From assembly GCF_910579375.1 (NCBI RefSeq), contig NZ_CAJTUJ010000052.1, positions 1 to 12,500 on the forward strand: a DNA stretch of 12,500 bases, read 5' to 3'. Positions 1 to 7,000 of this stretch are shown piece by piece. The notes beneath the pieces are model-generated. The model was not told the DNA's origin, did no database searches, and worked only from the letters and a program-made list of their open reading frames with translations. A program made the translations under genes and the position numbers. The first letter of the stretch is position 1, and every line of letters begins with the position of its first letter. The stretch comes from an uncultured Rikenella sp. GTDB taxonomy: Bacteria; Bacteroidota; Bacteroidia; Bacteroidales; Rikenellaceae.

Positions 1-62
1 GGGCCGAGCATGAGGCTTGGCTTTGGGCTGTGTGTCAGGCTGAACTTGTTGGCCGAGCTCCT

Positions 63-78
63 CGACCCTTTGGGGTCG
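63..78. repeat. Short stem-loop, first of the left-flank structured repeats
   Basis: CGACCC (63-68) pairs with GGGTCG (73-78) across a TTTG loop. It occupies the same kind of position as the small hairpins in the better preserved units that follow and is probably the truncated or diverged first unit. No coding signal is visible in positions 1-120. Confidence 0.5.
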
Positions 79-124
79 TTTTAGGCCCCGCCGGCTTCGA
101 CCACTTGAACTGAGAGCGAGTAGC

Positions 125-207
125 GCGATTCCTCACGGAATCGCCGTCCTCGGCAAGGGCGACGCATTAGCGGCGCGTGGGGGGCGCGCCGAGGACGAAC
201 CCGACAG
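125..207. repeat. Structured repeat unit b (hairpin + 10-bp inverted repeat + CGAACCCGACAG)
   Basis: GCGATTCC (125-132) pairs perfectly with GGAATCGC (137-144) over a TCAC loop. Immediately after it, CGTCCTCGGC (145-154) pairs perfectly with GCCGAGGACG (188-197). The unit ends with the shared box CGAACCCGACAG (196-207). This order, small hairpin then longer stem then box, recurs in the next units with different stem sequences. Confidence 0.6.
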
Positions 208-251
208 AATGTGGTGATAAACGGGCGGTGGGTTGGGCCGAGCTGTTGATC

Positions 252-342
252 GTGCTTTTGCGGTTCGTAGAACCGCCGGGCCTGCGCGCTGGGCCTTCGG
301 CCCACCCGGGGAGCGCGCAGCCCGAACCCGACAGATTTGGGG
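252..342. repeat. Structured repeat unit c
   Basis: The unit opens with GTGCTTTTGCG. GCGGTTC (260-266) pairs with GAACCGC (270-276) over a 3-nt loop. CTGCGCGCT (282-290) pairs with AGCGCGCAG (312-320) and encloses TGGGCC-TTC-GGCCCA (290-304). The unit closes with CGAACCCGACAG (323-334) and TTTGGGG. It is the best preserved unit. Read on the minus strand, the closing box encodes the peptide PKSVGFGLRA. Confidence 0.65.
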
Positions 343-356
343 AGGTTGAATGGGGA

Positions 357-449
357 GTGCTTTTGCGACCCGCAGGGTCCGCCGGGCCTGCGCGGGGTAT
401 CTTTAATGCCCGGGTCGGACATCGCAGCCCGAACCTGACAGATTTGGGG
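357..449. repeat. Structured repeat unit d
   Basis: The unit opens with the same GTGCTTTTGCG as the preceding unit. GACCC (367-371) pairs with GGGTC (375-379) over a GCA loop. CTGCG (388-392) pairs with CGCAG (423-427). It closes with CGAACCTGACAG (430-441) and TTTGGGG. Stem sequences differ from the preceding unit but pairing is kept. The minus-strand reading of the closing box is KSVRFGLRC. Confidence 0.6.
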
Positions 450-499
450 CGAGTTTTGAGCTGCGAATTGGGCTGGATCTTTGGGTTGATGTGTTGGTC

Positions 500-632
500 G
501 TGCTTCTGCGGCTCTTTGAGCCGCGCAGTTCGCCGCCACCTCACGCGGCGGGATGCAACTCGACGGGGCTCGTTGCGCTCACCGCTGGCGGCGAATAGTT
601 GTAGATCAAAGACGAACCCGACAGTTTTAGCC
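500..632. repeat. Structured repeat unit e
   Basis: The unit opens with GTGCTTCTGCG. GCGGCTC (508-514) pairs with GAGCCGC (518-524) over TTT. TTCGCCGCC (529-537) pairs perfectly with GGCGGCGAA (587-595). It closes with CGAACCCGACAG (613-624). The interior is longer than in the other units. Positions 633-701 between this unit and the cassette array show no gene; they include GGTAGAGGCTGCCAGTTG (684-701), which recurs at 12258-12275 with two mismatches. Confidence 0.55.
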
Positions 633-701
633 AGTTAATGAAGTATTGTTTCGAAGGGTCGGACGCCCGGGAGGTGCTGTCAAGGTAGAGGCTGCCAGTT
701 G

Positions 702-926
702 TTAGGGTAGCTCCAGTCCCTTGCCCCCGCGGGCCCACCCCTTTTCTTCCGAGAGGCAACGCAACTGAAGACCGTGGCCGCGATTGTGCGCGCGGCTGGG
801 GCTGAGGTCCTGCGAGTTGAACCACAAGAACCGCCCGTCGATACCACTGACCGCAGACGACCAGCTATTGCCGTTGTTGCCGACGCCACCCGGTTCGCCC
901 GAGGCGTAGTTGCGGTAGCCCGGGGC
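702..926 (-). pseudogene. FISUMP C-terminal cassette D (fourth and last of array; read-through end)
   Basis: This is a headless fragment: there is no start codon or N-terminal part belonging to the domain. The 60-residue core occupies 747-926 and runs from APGYR through GNNGNSWSS at about residues 16-24, an LWFN segment at 34-37 and R49 to LQLRCLSE at the end. This is the usual C-terminal signature of the Fib_succ_major / FISUMP family (WSS, then LxF, then RCxxE), a fold related to C-type lectins and found in Bacteroidetes surface proteins. Unlike the other three cassettes, the TAA after LSE is GAA, so the frame continues for about 14 residues to a stop at 702-704. It matches cassette A at 32 of 60 residues without gaps. 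Confidence 0.7.
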
Positions 927-945
927 GGGGCTGCTCGGCCCCCGT

Positions 946-1128
946 TTATTCCGAGAGGCAACGCAACTGAAAACCGATAGTGCGGCGGTCTGCACTGTAG
1001 GGAGCTACCCAAGTCATTGCGAAATTCAATCCGACCCCGTTCTGTGCGTGAGGAGTTGAAGACCAATTGTAACCGCGCTCACAGAAACTCATCACCATCC
1101 CCGCATTGCTTTCGCGGCAGCCCGGGGC
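946..1128 (-). pseudogene. FISUMP C-terminal cassette C
   Basis: Headless 60-residue cassette ending in TAA (946-948). It starts APGCR, has YNWSST at about residues 20-25, LNF at 34-36, R49, and ends GFQLRCLSE. It is the most diverged of the four in residues 6-18 (FCERG replaces the VGNNG seen in cassettes A and D), yet keeps length and anchor residues exactly. It begins only 12 nt after the stop of cassette B and in the same frame as that stop (TAA, T, E, C, P, then APG). No promoter or start context is visible. It could be a decayed paralogue end or a silent donor segment. Confidence 0.7.
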
Positions 1129-1140
1129 GGGACACTCCGT

Positions 1141-1323
1141 TTATTCCGAGAGGCAACGTAACGGAAAACAGTGGGCGCGATAATCCGATCCGTTGGAGAA
1201 CAGCCAGGAAGGGCTGAAACTCAAGTCCAGGCCGTAGATGTTGCTTGGGGCGGAAGACCAGACGAACCCGCGGTTGCCGACGTGCCACAACGCCCCCTCA
1301 TCGAAAGCGCGGAAGCCCGGGGC
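1141..1323 (-). pseudogene. FISUMP C-terminal cassette B
   Basis: Headless 60-residue cassette ending in TAA (1141-1143). It begins APGFR, contains GALWHVGNRG at 10-19, WSSAPSN at 22-28, LSF at 34-36, R49, and ends FPLRCLSE. It is the only cassette with C instead of G at residue 52 and P instead of Q at residue 54. The stop of cassette A lies 14 nt upstream, in another frame. It matches cassette A at 30 of 60 residues. The family assignment rests on motif recognition only. Confidence 0.7.
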
Positions 1324-1337
1324 CGAACGGCACCCGT

Positions 1338-1568
1338 TTATTCCGAGAGGCAACGCAACTGAAGACCATAGGCGCGGCTGTCGATGTGAACAGGATCGAG
1401 CATGCCGCATTCTAAGGCCAAATACATGCCCAGAATCGAACTGACCGTGGACGACCAGCTGTAACCGTTGTTGCCGACGTTCCATAACGCCCCCGTATCC
1501 CGATGGCGGTAGCCCGGGGCGGGGACGCTCGGCACTCGAACCGGCCCGCCTCTACCCCAATGCCGCAT
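1338..1568 (-). pseudogene. FISUMP C-terminal cassette A (first of array, with possible ATG)
   Basis: First cassette in transcriptional order. The 60-residue core (1338-1520) begins APGYR, has GALWNVGNNGYSWSS at residues 10-24, L34, P43 and R49, and ends LQLRCLSE followed by TAA. Unlike B, C and D it is preceded by an in-frame ATG at 1566-1568, giving a 76-residue ORF with 16 unrelated residues before the core. The extension has no signal peptide, so an exported product is unlikely. Full FISUMP proteins are much longer and normally start with a lipoprotein or secretion signal. About 30 nt upstream on the minus strand there is TATCCTTTG, one base longer than a consensus -7 box. Whether this ORF is expressed is open. 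Confidence 0.65.
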
Positions 1569-1630
1569 TAGATAACGGTGCCTCTACCCGCAAAGGATAT
1601 CTCTACCTCAAAAACCGATCAGGTCTCTAC
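1550..1630. repeat. Four CTCTAC (GTAGAG) repeats
   Basis: CTCTAC occurs at 1550, 1582, 1601 and 1625, spaced 32, 19 and 24 nt apart, between the cassette array and the putative araC terminator. The minus-strand form is GTAGAG, mostly GGTAGAG. The spacing is irregular; they could be protein-binding sites or chance. The rest of 1569-1748 shows only the hairpins listed separately. Confidence 0.35.
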
Positions 1631-1639
1631 GCCCCCCCC

Positions 1640-1663
1640 AAAAAAATACCCAAAATGATGGGC
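1640..1663 (-). terminator. Candidate intrinsic terminator downstream of the AraC gene
   Basis: On the minus strand GCCCA-TCATTT-TGGGT forms a short 5-bp stem including one G-T pair, followed at once by A and seven T residues. The stem is weak but the T-run is good, and it lies 86 nt after the AraC stop codon. It would separate AraC transcription from the cassette array. It is directly followed by a run of eight G (minus strand). Confidence 0.5.
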
Positions 1664-1680
1664 TCTCTTTAAACTTGAAT

Positions 1681-1725
1681 GCCGGTTCTCTGTCTAACGG
1701 ATCGAAAGCTCTCAAGCGAACCGGC
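1681..1725. repeat. 8-bp inverted repeat in araC 3' region
   Basis: GCCGGTTC (1681-1688) is the exact reverse complement of GAACCGGC (1718-1725), with a 29-nt interval. It lies just downstream of the AraC stop and could fold in its 3' untranslated region. No poly-T follows, so it is not a classical terminator by itself. Confidence 0.4.
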
Positions 1726-1748
1726 GCAAAACCTAACGGACAGGGGGC

Positions 1749-2591
1749 TTAAAGGTGGTTGTTGCGGTACTCTTTGGGTGAGATGCCTTCGTGGCGCTTG
1801 AAGTAACGCCCCAGATAGGACTGGTCGGTGAAGCGGAGGCGATCCGATATCTCCTGGATGGTCAACTCGGTGGACTGGAGCAGGGCCTTGATCTCCAGGA
1901 TCGCGAACTCGTCGATGATCGTCTTGGCGGTCGTCCCGACGACCTGACGGCAGATACCGGTCAGGTATTTCGCCGATATGCAGAGCTTGTCGGAGTAGAA
2001 CGAAACTTCGCGCTCGACGCCGGCGTACTCGTGTACCTGGGCGATGAATTTCTTGAAGAGCTCTTCCTGGCGGTTGCCGCCCACGATCTCGCGACCGCCG
2101 AAGACGCGGTACGATTTGTCGTAGATCTCCAGCAGCAGGCAACGCAACAGCTGCTGGGCGATCGCGGTCTGGAAACGGTTCTCGCTGTCGGCGTAGACGG
2201 AGGAGGCGCTCTGCATCAGGGAGCGGATGGTCGAGGTGTAGATGGTAGGGTCGGTGTAGCAGGGGTGCTCTTTCAGGAAGGTGAAGAAGCCGAGCTCCAG
2301 CCGCATGGAGGCCTGGCCGAACATCTCGCGGGTAAAGCTGAAGAGCGAGACGGTGCAGTCGGAGCTCGCCTCTTCCAGCCGGACGATCGAGCCGGGAAGC
2401 AGGACGAGGTAGGTGTCGGGCCGGATCTCATAGGATTTCAGGTCGATCCGGATGGTGGCGTGACCGCTCAGGCCGATTAGAAAAAGGCCGCCTTCTAATT
2501 TCCGAAGGCGCGAGGCGGTCGGTTTCAGCGGGCTGGAGCCTGCAAAAAAGGTGTTTTGAACTAGAAGCATTTCCGAATTTGGCCATTTCAT
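1749..2591 (-). CDS. AraC-family transcriptional regulator
   Basis: A 280-residue protein with the AraC/XylS organisation usual in Bacteroidetes: an N-terminal cupin-like sensor half (about 1-180; it includes LVLLPGSIVRLEE, typical of such domains) and a C-terminal DNA-binding half of about 95 residues. The first helix-turn-helix lies around FYSDKLCISAKYLTGICRQ. The second is TIQEISDRLRFTDQSYLGRY, followed by FKRHEGISPKEYRN, the family signature. The start is placed at ATG 2589-2591 (MKWPNSEMLL), since the only way to extend it is a TTG at 2670-2672. It is transcribed away from the efflux operon, with 166 nt between the starts, so it is probably the local regulator of that operon. The inducer cannot be read from the sequence. 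Confidence 0.9.
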   Translation of the reverse strand: MKWPNSEMLLVQNTFFAGSSPLKPTASRLRKLEGGLFLIGLSGHATIRIDLKSYEIRPDTYLVLLPGSIVRLEEASSDCTVSLFSFTREMFGQASMRLELGFFTFLKEHPCYTDPTIYTSTIRSLMQSASSVYADSENRFQTAIAQQLLRCLLLEIYDKSYRVFGGREIVGGNRQEELFKKFIAQVHEYAGVEREVSFYSDKLCISAKYLTGICRQVVGTTAKTIIDEFAILEIKALLQSTELTIQEISDRLRFTDQSYLGRYFKRHEGISPKEYRNNHL

Positions 2592-2617
2592 AAGTGTTCG
2601 ATTGGGCTGATCGGCAA

Positions 2618-2625
2618 CAAAAATA
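2618..2625 (-). promoter_or_regulatory. Candidate -7 box for the AraC gene
   Basis: TATTTTTG on the minus strand fits the Bacteroidetes TAnnTTTG box and would give a leader of about 20 nt to the ATG at 2591. A second exact box, TAGTTTTG, lies at 2670-2677 on the same strand. Neither has an obvious TTTG at the -33 position, so which one is used is uncertain. Confidence 0.45.
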
Positions 2626-2628
2626 GCG

Positions 2629-2640
2629 TTTTCCGGAAAA
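2629..2640. promoter_or_regulatory. 12-bp perfect palindrome, candidate operator
   Basis: TTTTCCGGAAAA is a perfect palindrome just upstream of the candidate araC -7 box, inside the divergent control region. A related imperfect inverted repeat, TTTTTC-TTCGGAC-GAAAAA, spans 2693-2711 next to the efflux promoter. These are plausible binding sites for the AraC protein or another regulator, but AraC proteins more often use direct repeats, so the assignment is tentative. Confidence 0.35.
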
Positions 2641-2713
2641 TGGCCGGACGGGGGTGTTCCGAAAAAGACCAAAACTAAAGACGTTTAATCGGTTTTTCTT
2701 CGGACGAAAAATG

Positions 2714-2721
2714 TATCTTTG
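2714..2721 (+). promoter_or_regulatory. -7 promoter box of the efflux operon
   Basis: TATCTTTG matches the Bacteroidetes sigma-ABfr -7 consensus TAnnTTTG exactly. A T-rich stretch (TTTTT, 2693-2697) sits about where the -33 element is expected. Transcription would start near 2728, giving a leader of about 30 nt to the ATG at 2758. Confidence 0.7.
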
Positions 2722-2757
2722 CACTCTTAATATACAAATCCAAACAGGAACGCAGCT

Positions 2758-4017
2758 ATGAACGAAAAGTTTAGCATGATGATGAAACGGATGGGTCTGA
2801 TGGCTCTCTGTTGTGCGGCGGCCGTCGGGTGTCAGCAGGCTCCGCCGGCGCAAATGGTGGCGCAATATGAGGTGTTGACGGTAGAGCCGACGGACCGGAC
2901 GCTGTCGAGCGTCTATTCGGCGTCGATTCGGGGGAGACAGGATATCGATATTTATCCGCAGGTGGGGGGGACGCTCACGCAGGTGGCGGTGAAGGAGGGG
3001 CAGCGGGTCAAAAAGGGACAGACGCTCTTCGTGATCGACCAGGTGCCGTACCGCGCGGCGTTGCAGACGGCGACGGCGAATGTGGCGGCGGCGGAGGCGC
3101 AGCTGGCCACGGCGCAGTTGAATTACGACAGCCGGCAGGAGCTGTTCAAGGAGAATGTCGTGTCGGAGTTCGATATGAATACGGCCAAGAATACGCTGCT
3201 GGCGGCTAAGGCGCAGCTGGCGCAGGCCAAGGCGCAGGAGGTCAATGCGCGGAACAGTCTGTCGTACACGGTGGTGAAGAGTCCGTCGGACGGGGTGGTC
3301 GGAACGCTGCCTTATCGGGTGGGGACGCTGGTGAGTGCCAATATGCCGCAGCCGCTGACGACGGTGTCGGATAATTCGGACATGTACGTCTACTTCTCGA
3401 TGACGGAAAATCAGCTGCTCGACCTGATCCGGGAGTACGGGTCGAAGGATGCGGCGCTGAAGCAGATGCCGGAAATTACGCTGACGTTGAGCGACAAGTC
3501 GACCTACGCGCAGGGCGGGAAGATCGAAACGATCAGCGGGGTGATCGACCGCGCGACGGGGGCGGTGAGCCTCAGGGCGGTCTTCCCGAACAAGGAGGGG
3601 CTGCTGCACTCCGGAGGGACGGGGAATGTGGTGGTGCCGGTCACGCGGACGGGGGTCGTGGTGATTCCGCAGTCGGCGACGTTCGAAATTCAGGACAGAC
3701 GGTTCGTCTACAAGGTGGTGGACGGAAAGGCGCAGGCGACGCCGGTGCAGGTGACGAGGGTCGACGGCGGACGGGAGTTTATCGTGAACGAGGGGCTGGT
3801 GCCGGGCGATGTGATCGTGGCGGAAGGGGTCGGCTTGTTGCGTGAGGGGACGCCGATCGTGCCGAAGGGACAGCAGGCGGCTCAACCGCAGCAACAGCAA
3901 CCGCAGGAGTCTCAGGCGCAACAACCGGAGGCGCGGCAGGAAACGCCGGCGCAGGAGTCGAAAGCTCAGGATGCGGCCAAGGCGGAGGCCATTCGGCGGC
4001 ATACGGATAAGGAATAA
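2758..4017 (+). CDS. RND efflux periplasmic adaptor lipoprotein (membrane fusion protein, AcrA/MexA type)
   Basis: A 419-residue adaptor that links the inner-membrane pump to the outer-membrane channel. Residues 1-25 are a lipoprotein signal with lipobox AVGC and Cys25 as the lipid anchor. The first lipoyl half lies at about 62-97 (DIYPQVGGTLTQVAVKEGQR, then VKKGQTLFVID). An Ala/Gln-rich alpha-helical hairpin with the coiled-coil pattern follows (about 98-165). The second lipoyl half is at about 168-205 (SYTVVKSPSDGVVGTLPYRV), then beta-barrel and membrane-proximal domains to about 365. The last 50 residues are an unusual Gln/Ala/Glu-rich hydrophilic tail beyond the normal end of the family. 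It is the first gene of the operon, 48 nt before the pump gene. Substrates cannot be inferred. Confidence 0.95.
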   Translation: MNEKFSMMMKRMGLMALCCAAAVGCQQAPPAQMVAQYEVLTVEPTDRTLSSVYSASIRGRQDIDIYPQVGGTLTQVAVKEGQRVKKGQTLFVIDQVPYRAALQTATANVAAAEAQLATAQLNYDSRQELFKENVVSEFDMNTAKNTLLAAKAQLAQAKAQEVNARNSLSYTVVKSPSDGVVGTLPYRVGTLVSANMPQPLTTVSDNSDMYVYFSMTENQLLDLIREYGSKDAALKQMPEITLTLSDKSTYAQGGKIETISGVIDRATGAVSLRAVFPNKEGLLHSGGTGNVVVPVTRTGVVVIPQSATFEIQDRRFVYKVVDGKAQATPVQVTRVDGGREFIVNEGLVPGDVIVAEGVGLLREGTPIVPKGQQAAQPQQQQPQESQAQQPEARQETPAQESKAQDAAKAEAIRRHTDKE

Positions 4018-4050
4018 TCATTCGGAGGAGAGGAGTCTCAAATATCAACG

Positions 4051-4058
4051 GGGAGGAA
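4051..4058 (+). promoter_or_regulatory. Shine-Dalgarno-like site of the RND pump gene
   Basis: GGGAGGAA ends 7 nt before the ATG at 4066. Such a clear purine-rich site is unusual for Bacteroidetes, where most genes lack one. It supports the chosen start. Confidence 0.5.
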
Positions 4059-4065
4059 TAATTGC

Positions 4066-7000
4066 ATGAATCTTAGAAAATTTATCGAACGACCGGTCTT
4101 GTCGGCCGTGATCTCGATTACGATCGTCGTGGTGGGGATCATCGGGCTCTTTACGCTGCCGGTCGAACAGTATCCGGATATCGCGCCGCCGACGATTCAG
4201 GTGAGCGCCACCTATTTCGGGGCGAGTGCCGAAACGTTGCAGAAGAGTGTCGTGGCGCCGCTGGAGGAGGCGATCAACGGGGTGGAGGATATGACCTACA
4301 TGACGTCGACGGCTTCCAATGCGGGGACGGTCTCCATTACGGTCTACTTCAAACAGGGGGTCGATCCGGACATGGCGGCGGTCAATGTCCAGAACCGGGT
4401 GGCACGGGCGACGGGGCAGCTCCCGGCGGAGGTGACGCAGGTGGGGGTGACCACTTCGAAGCGACAGACGAGTATCTTGCAGATGTTCGCGCTCTATAGC
4501 CCGGACGATACGTATGACGAAACGTTCCTGGCAAACTACCTGACGATCAACCTCAAACCGGAAATCCTCCGGATCACGGGGGTGGGGGACCTGATGGTGC
4601 TCGGGGCGGATTACAGCATGCGGATATGGATGAAGCCGGACGTGATGGCGCAATATAAGCTCATCCCGTCGGATGTGGCGCAGGTGCTGGCGGAACAGAA
4701 TATCGAGGCGGCGACGGGGTCGTTCGGTGAAAATTCGGACGAAACGTACCAGTATACGATGAAGTACCGCGGGCGCCTGGTGACGCCGGAAGAGTTCGGC
4801 GAAATCGTCGTCCGGTCGACGGAGGACGGAGAGGTGCTCAAACTCAAGGATATCGCGGATATCGAGCTGGGGCAGGAGAGTTATGCGTTCCACGGGAAGC
4901 TGAACGGACATCCGGGGATCGCTTGTATGGTCTTCCAGACGGCGGGGTCGAATGCTACGGAGGTCAATCAGAAGATCGATGCGTTCCTGAAGGAGGCGGC
5001 CAAGAGTTTCCCGAAGGGGGTGGCGATGACGCAGCTCATGAGCTCGAACGACTTCCTCTTCGCTTCGATTCACGAGGTGATCAAGACGCTGATCGAGGCG
5101 ATTATCCTCGTCACGCTGGTGGTCTATGTCTTCTTGCAGGATTTGAGGTCGACGTTTATCCCGCTCATCGGGATTATCGTCTCGCTGATCGGGACGTTCG
5201 CATTCATGGCGCTGGCGGGGTTCTCGATCAACCTGATTACGCTCTTCGCGCTGGTGCTGGTGATCGGGACGGTGGTGGACGACGCCATTATCGTCGTCGA
5301 GGCGGTGCAGGCGAGGTTCGATGTGGGGTACCGGTCGTCGTATATGGCAAGTATCGATGCCATGAAGGGGATTAGCGGGGCGGTGATCACCTCGTCGCTG
5401 GTCTTTATGGCGGTCTTTATCCCGGTCTCGTTCATGGGGGGGACGTCGGGGACGTTCTACACGCAGTTCGGGTTGACGATGGCGGTGGCGGTCGGGATAT
5501 CGGCGGTCAATGCGTTGACGCTCAGTCCGGCGCTGTGCGCGCTCCTGCTCAAACCGTACACCAATGAGGACGGCAGTTCGAAAAACAACTTTGCGGCGAA
5601 GTTCCGGAAGGCGTTCAATGCGGCGTTCGGGACGATCAGCGAAAAGTATAAGAAAATCGTGCTGGTCTTCGTGAAACATCGCTGGCTGACGTGGGGGCTG
5701 CTGATCTGCTCGGTGGCGGCGCTGGTCTACCTGATGGAGACGACCAAAACGAGTCTCGTGCCTCAGGAGGATCAGGGGACGATTATGGTCAATGTCAGCA
5801 CGGCGCCGGGGAACTCGCTCCAGACGACCAATGAAATCATGGGCCAAATCGAACAGCGGCTGCTGACGATTCCGCAGGTGCAGAATTTGCAGGTGGTGTC
5901 CGGGTACGGGCTGATCTCGGGACAGGGGAGCTCGTTCGGGATGGCGATCGTCAAGCTCAAACCGTGGGACGAACGGGAAAAGAAGGAGGATGCGGTCGAT
6001 GCGGTGATCGGACAGATCTATGCCCGGACGGCGGATATCAAGGATGCGCAGGTCTTCGCCATGTCGCCGGGGATGATCCCGGGCTACGGGATGGGGAACT
6101 CGCTCGATATCCAGATGCAGGACAAGGCGGGCGGAGATATCAATACGTTCTACGGAACGGTGCAGCAGTTCCTCGGGGCGCTCAACCAGCGGCCGGAGAT
6201 CGCGATGGCTTACTCGACGTTCGACGTGCGCTATCCGCAGTGGATGGTGGATGTGGACGCGGCCAAGTGCAAGCGGGCGGGGACGACGCCGAATGCGGTG
6301 CTGAGCACGCTGGCGGGATACTACGGGGGACAGTATGTCTCGAACTTCAACCGCTTCTCGCGGGTGTACAGGGTGATGATGCAGGCCGATCCGAAGCACC
6401 GGATGGATGAGAAGTCGCTCGACAATACTTTCGTGCGGCTGGCTAATGGCGAAATGGCGCCGCTGTCTCAGTTTGTGACGCTGACGCGCGTGTACGGGGC
6501 GGAAACCTTGAGCCGGTTCAATATGTACAACTCGATTGCGGTGAGTGCGATGCCGGCGGAGGGATATAGTACGGGGGATGCTATTCGGGCGGTCGAGGAG
6601 ACGGCTGCGGCGGCACTGCCGATCGGATATGGGTACGACTTCGGCGGGATTACGCGCGAGGAGAGCCAGCAGAGCGGACAGACGGGGATTATCTTCGCGA
6701 TCTGTTTCCTGATGGTCTACCTGATCCTGTGCGCGTTGTACGAAAGTTTCGTCGTGCCGTTCGCGGTGTTGCTCTCGGTGCCGTGCGGGCTGATGGGGAC
6801 GTTCCTCTTCGCCAAAATCATGGGCCTGGAGAACAACATCTACTTGCAGACGGGGCTGATCATGCTGATCGGGCTGATCGCCAAGACGGCGATCCTCCTC
6901 ACGGAGTATGCCACGGAACGCAGGCAGGCGGGGATGAGTCTCATCGCTTCGGCGGTCAGTGCGGCCAAGGCGCGTCTGCGGCCGATTCTGATGACGGCAT

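Noticed and set aside
81..638. Several 125-153 codon open frames on both strands in the left flank
   Set aside because: They run across hairpins and repeat units, change character between units and show no consistent protein family. They are treated as repeats.
702..1568. Integron gene-cassette array
   Set aside because: No integrase or attC-like site pairs are seen between cassettes. The junctions are only 12-19 nt and the units lack start codons.
1..1660. CRISPR array
   Set aside because: The repeated blocks are diverged, contain internal hairpins of varying sequence and are spaced at 107-202 bp. There are no short identical repeats with uniform spacers and no cas genes.
2592..2672. 27-residue N-terminal extension of the AraC protein
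   Set aside because: It would start at TTG, overlaps a consensus -7 box on the same strand and lies beyond the normal N-terminus of the family.
4045..6399. 784-codon minus-strand open frame opposite the RND pump gene
   Set aside because: Same type of antisense shadow: Arg/His-rich, without motifs, fully inside a clear pump gene.
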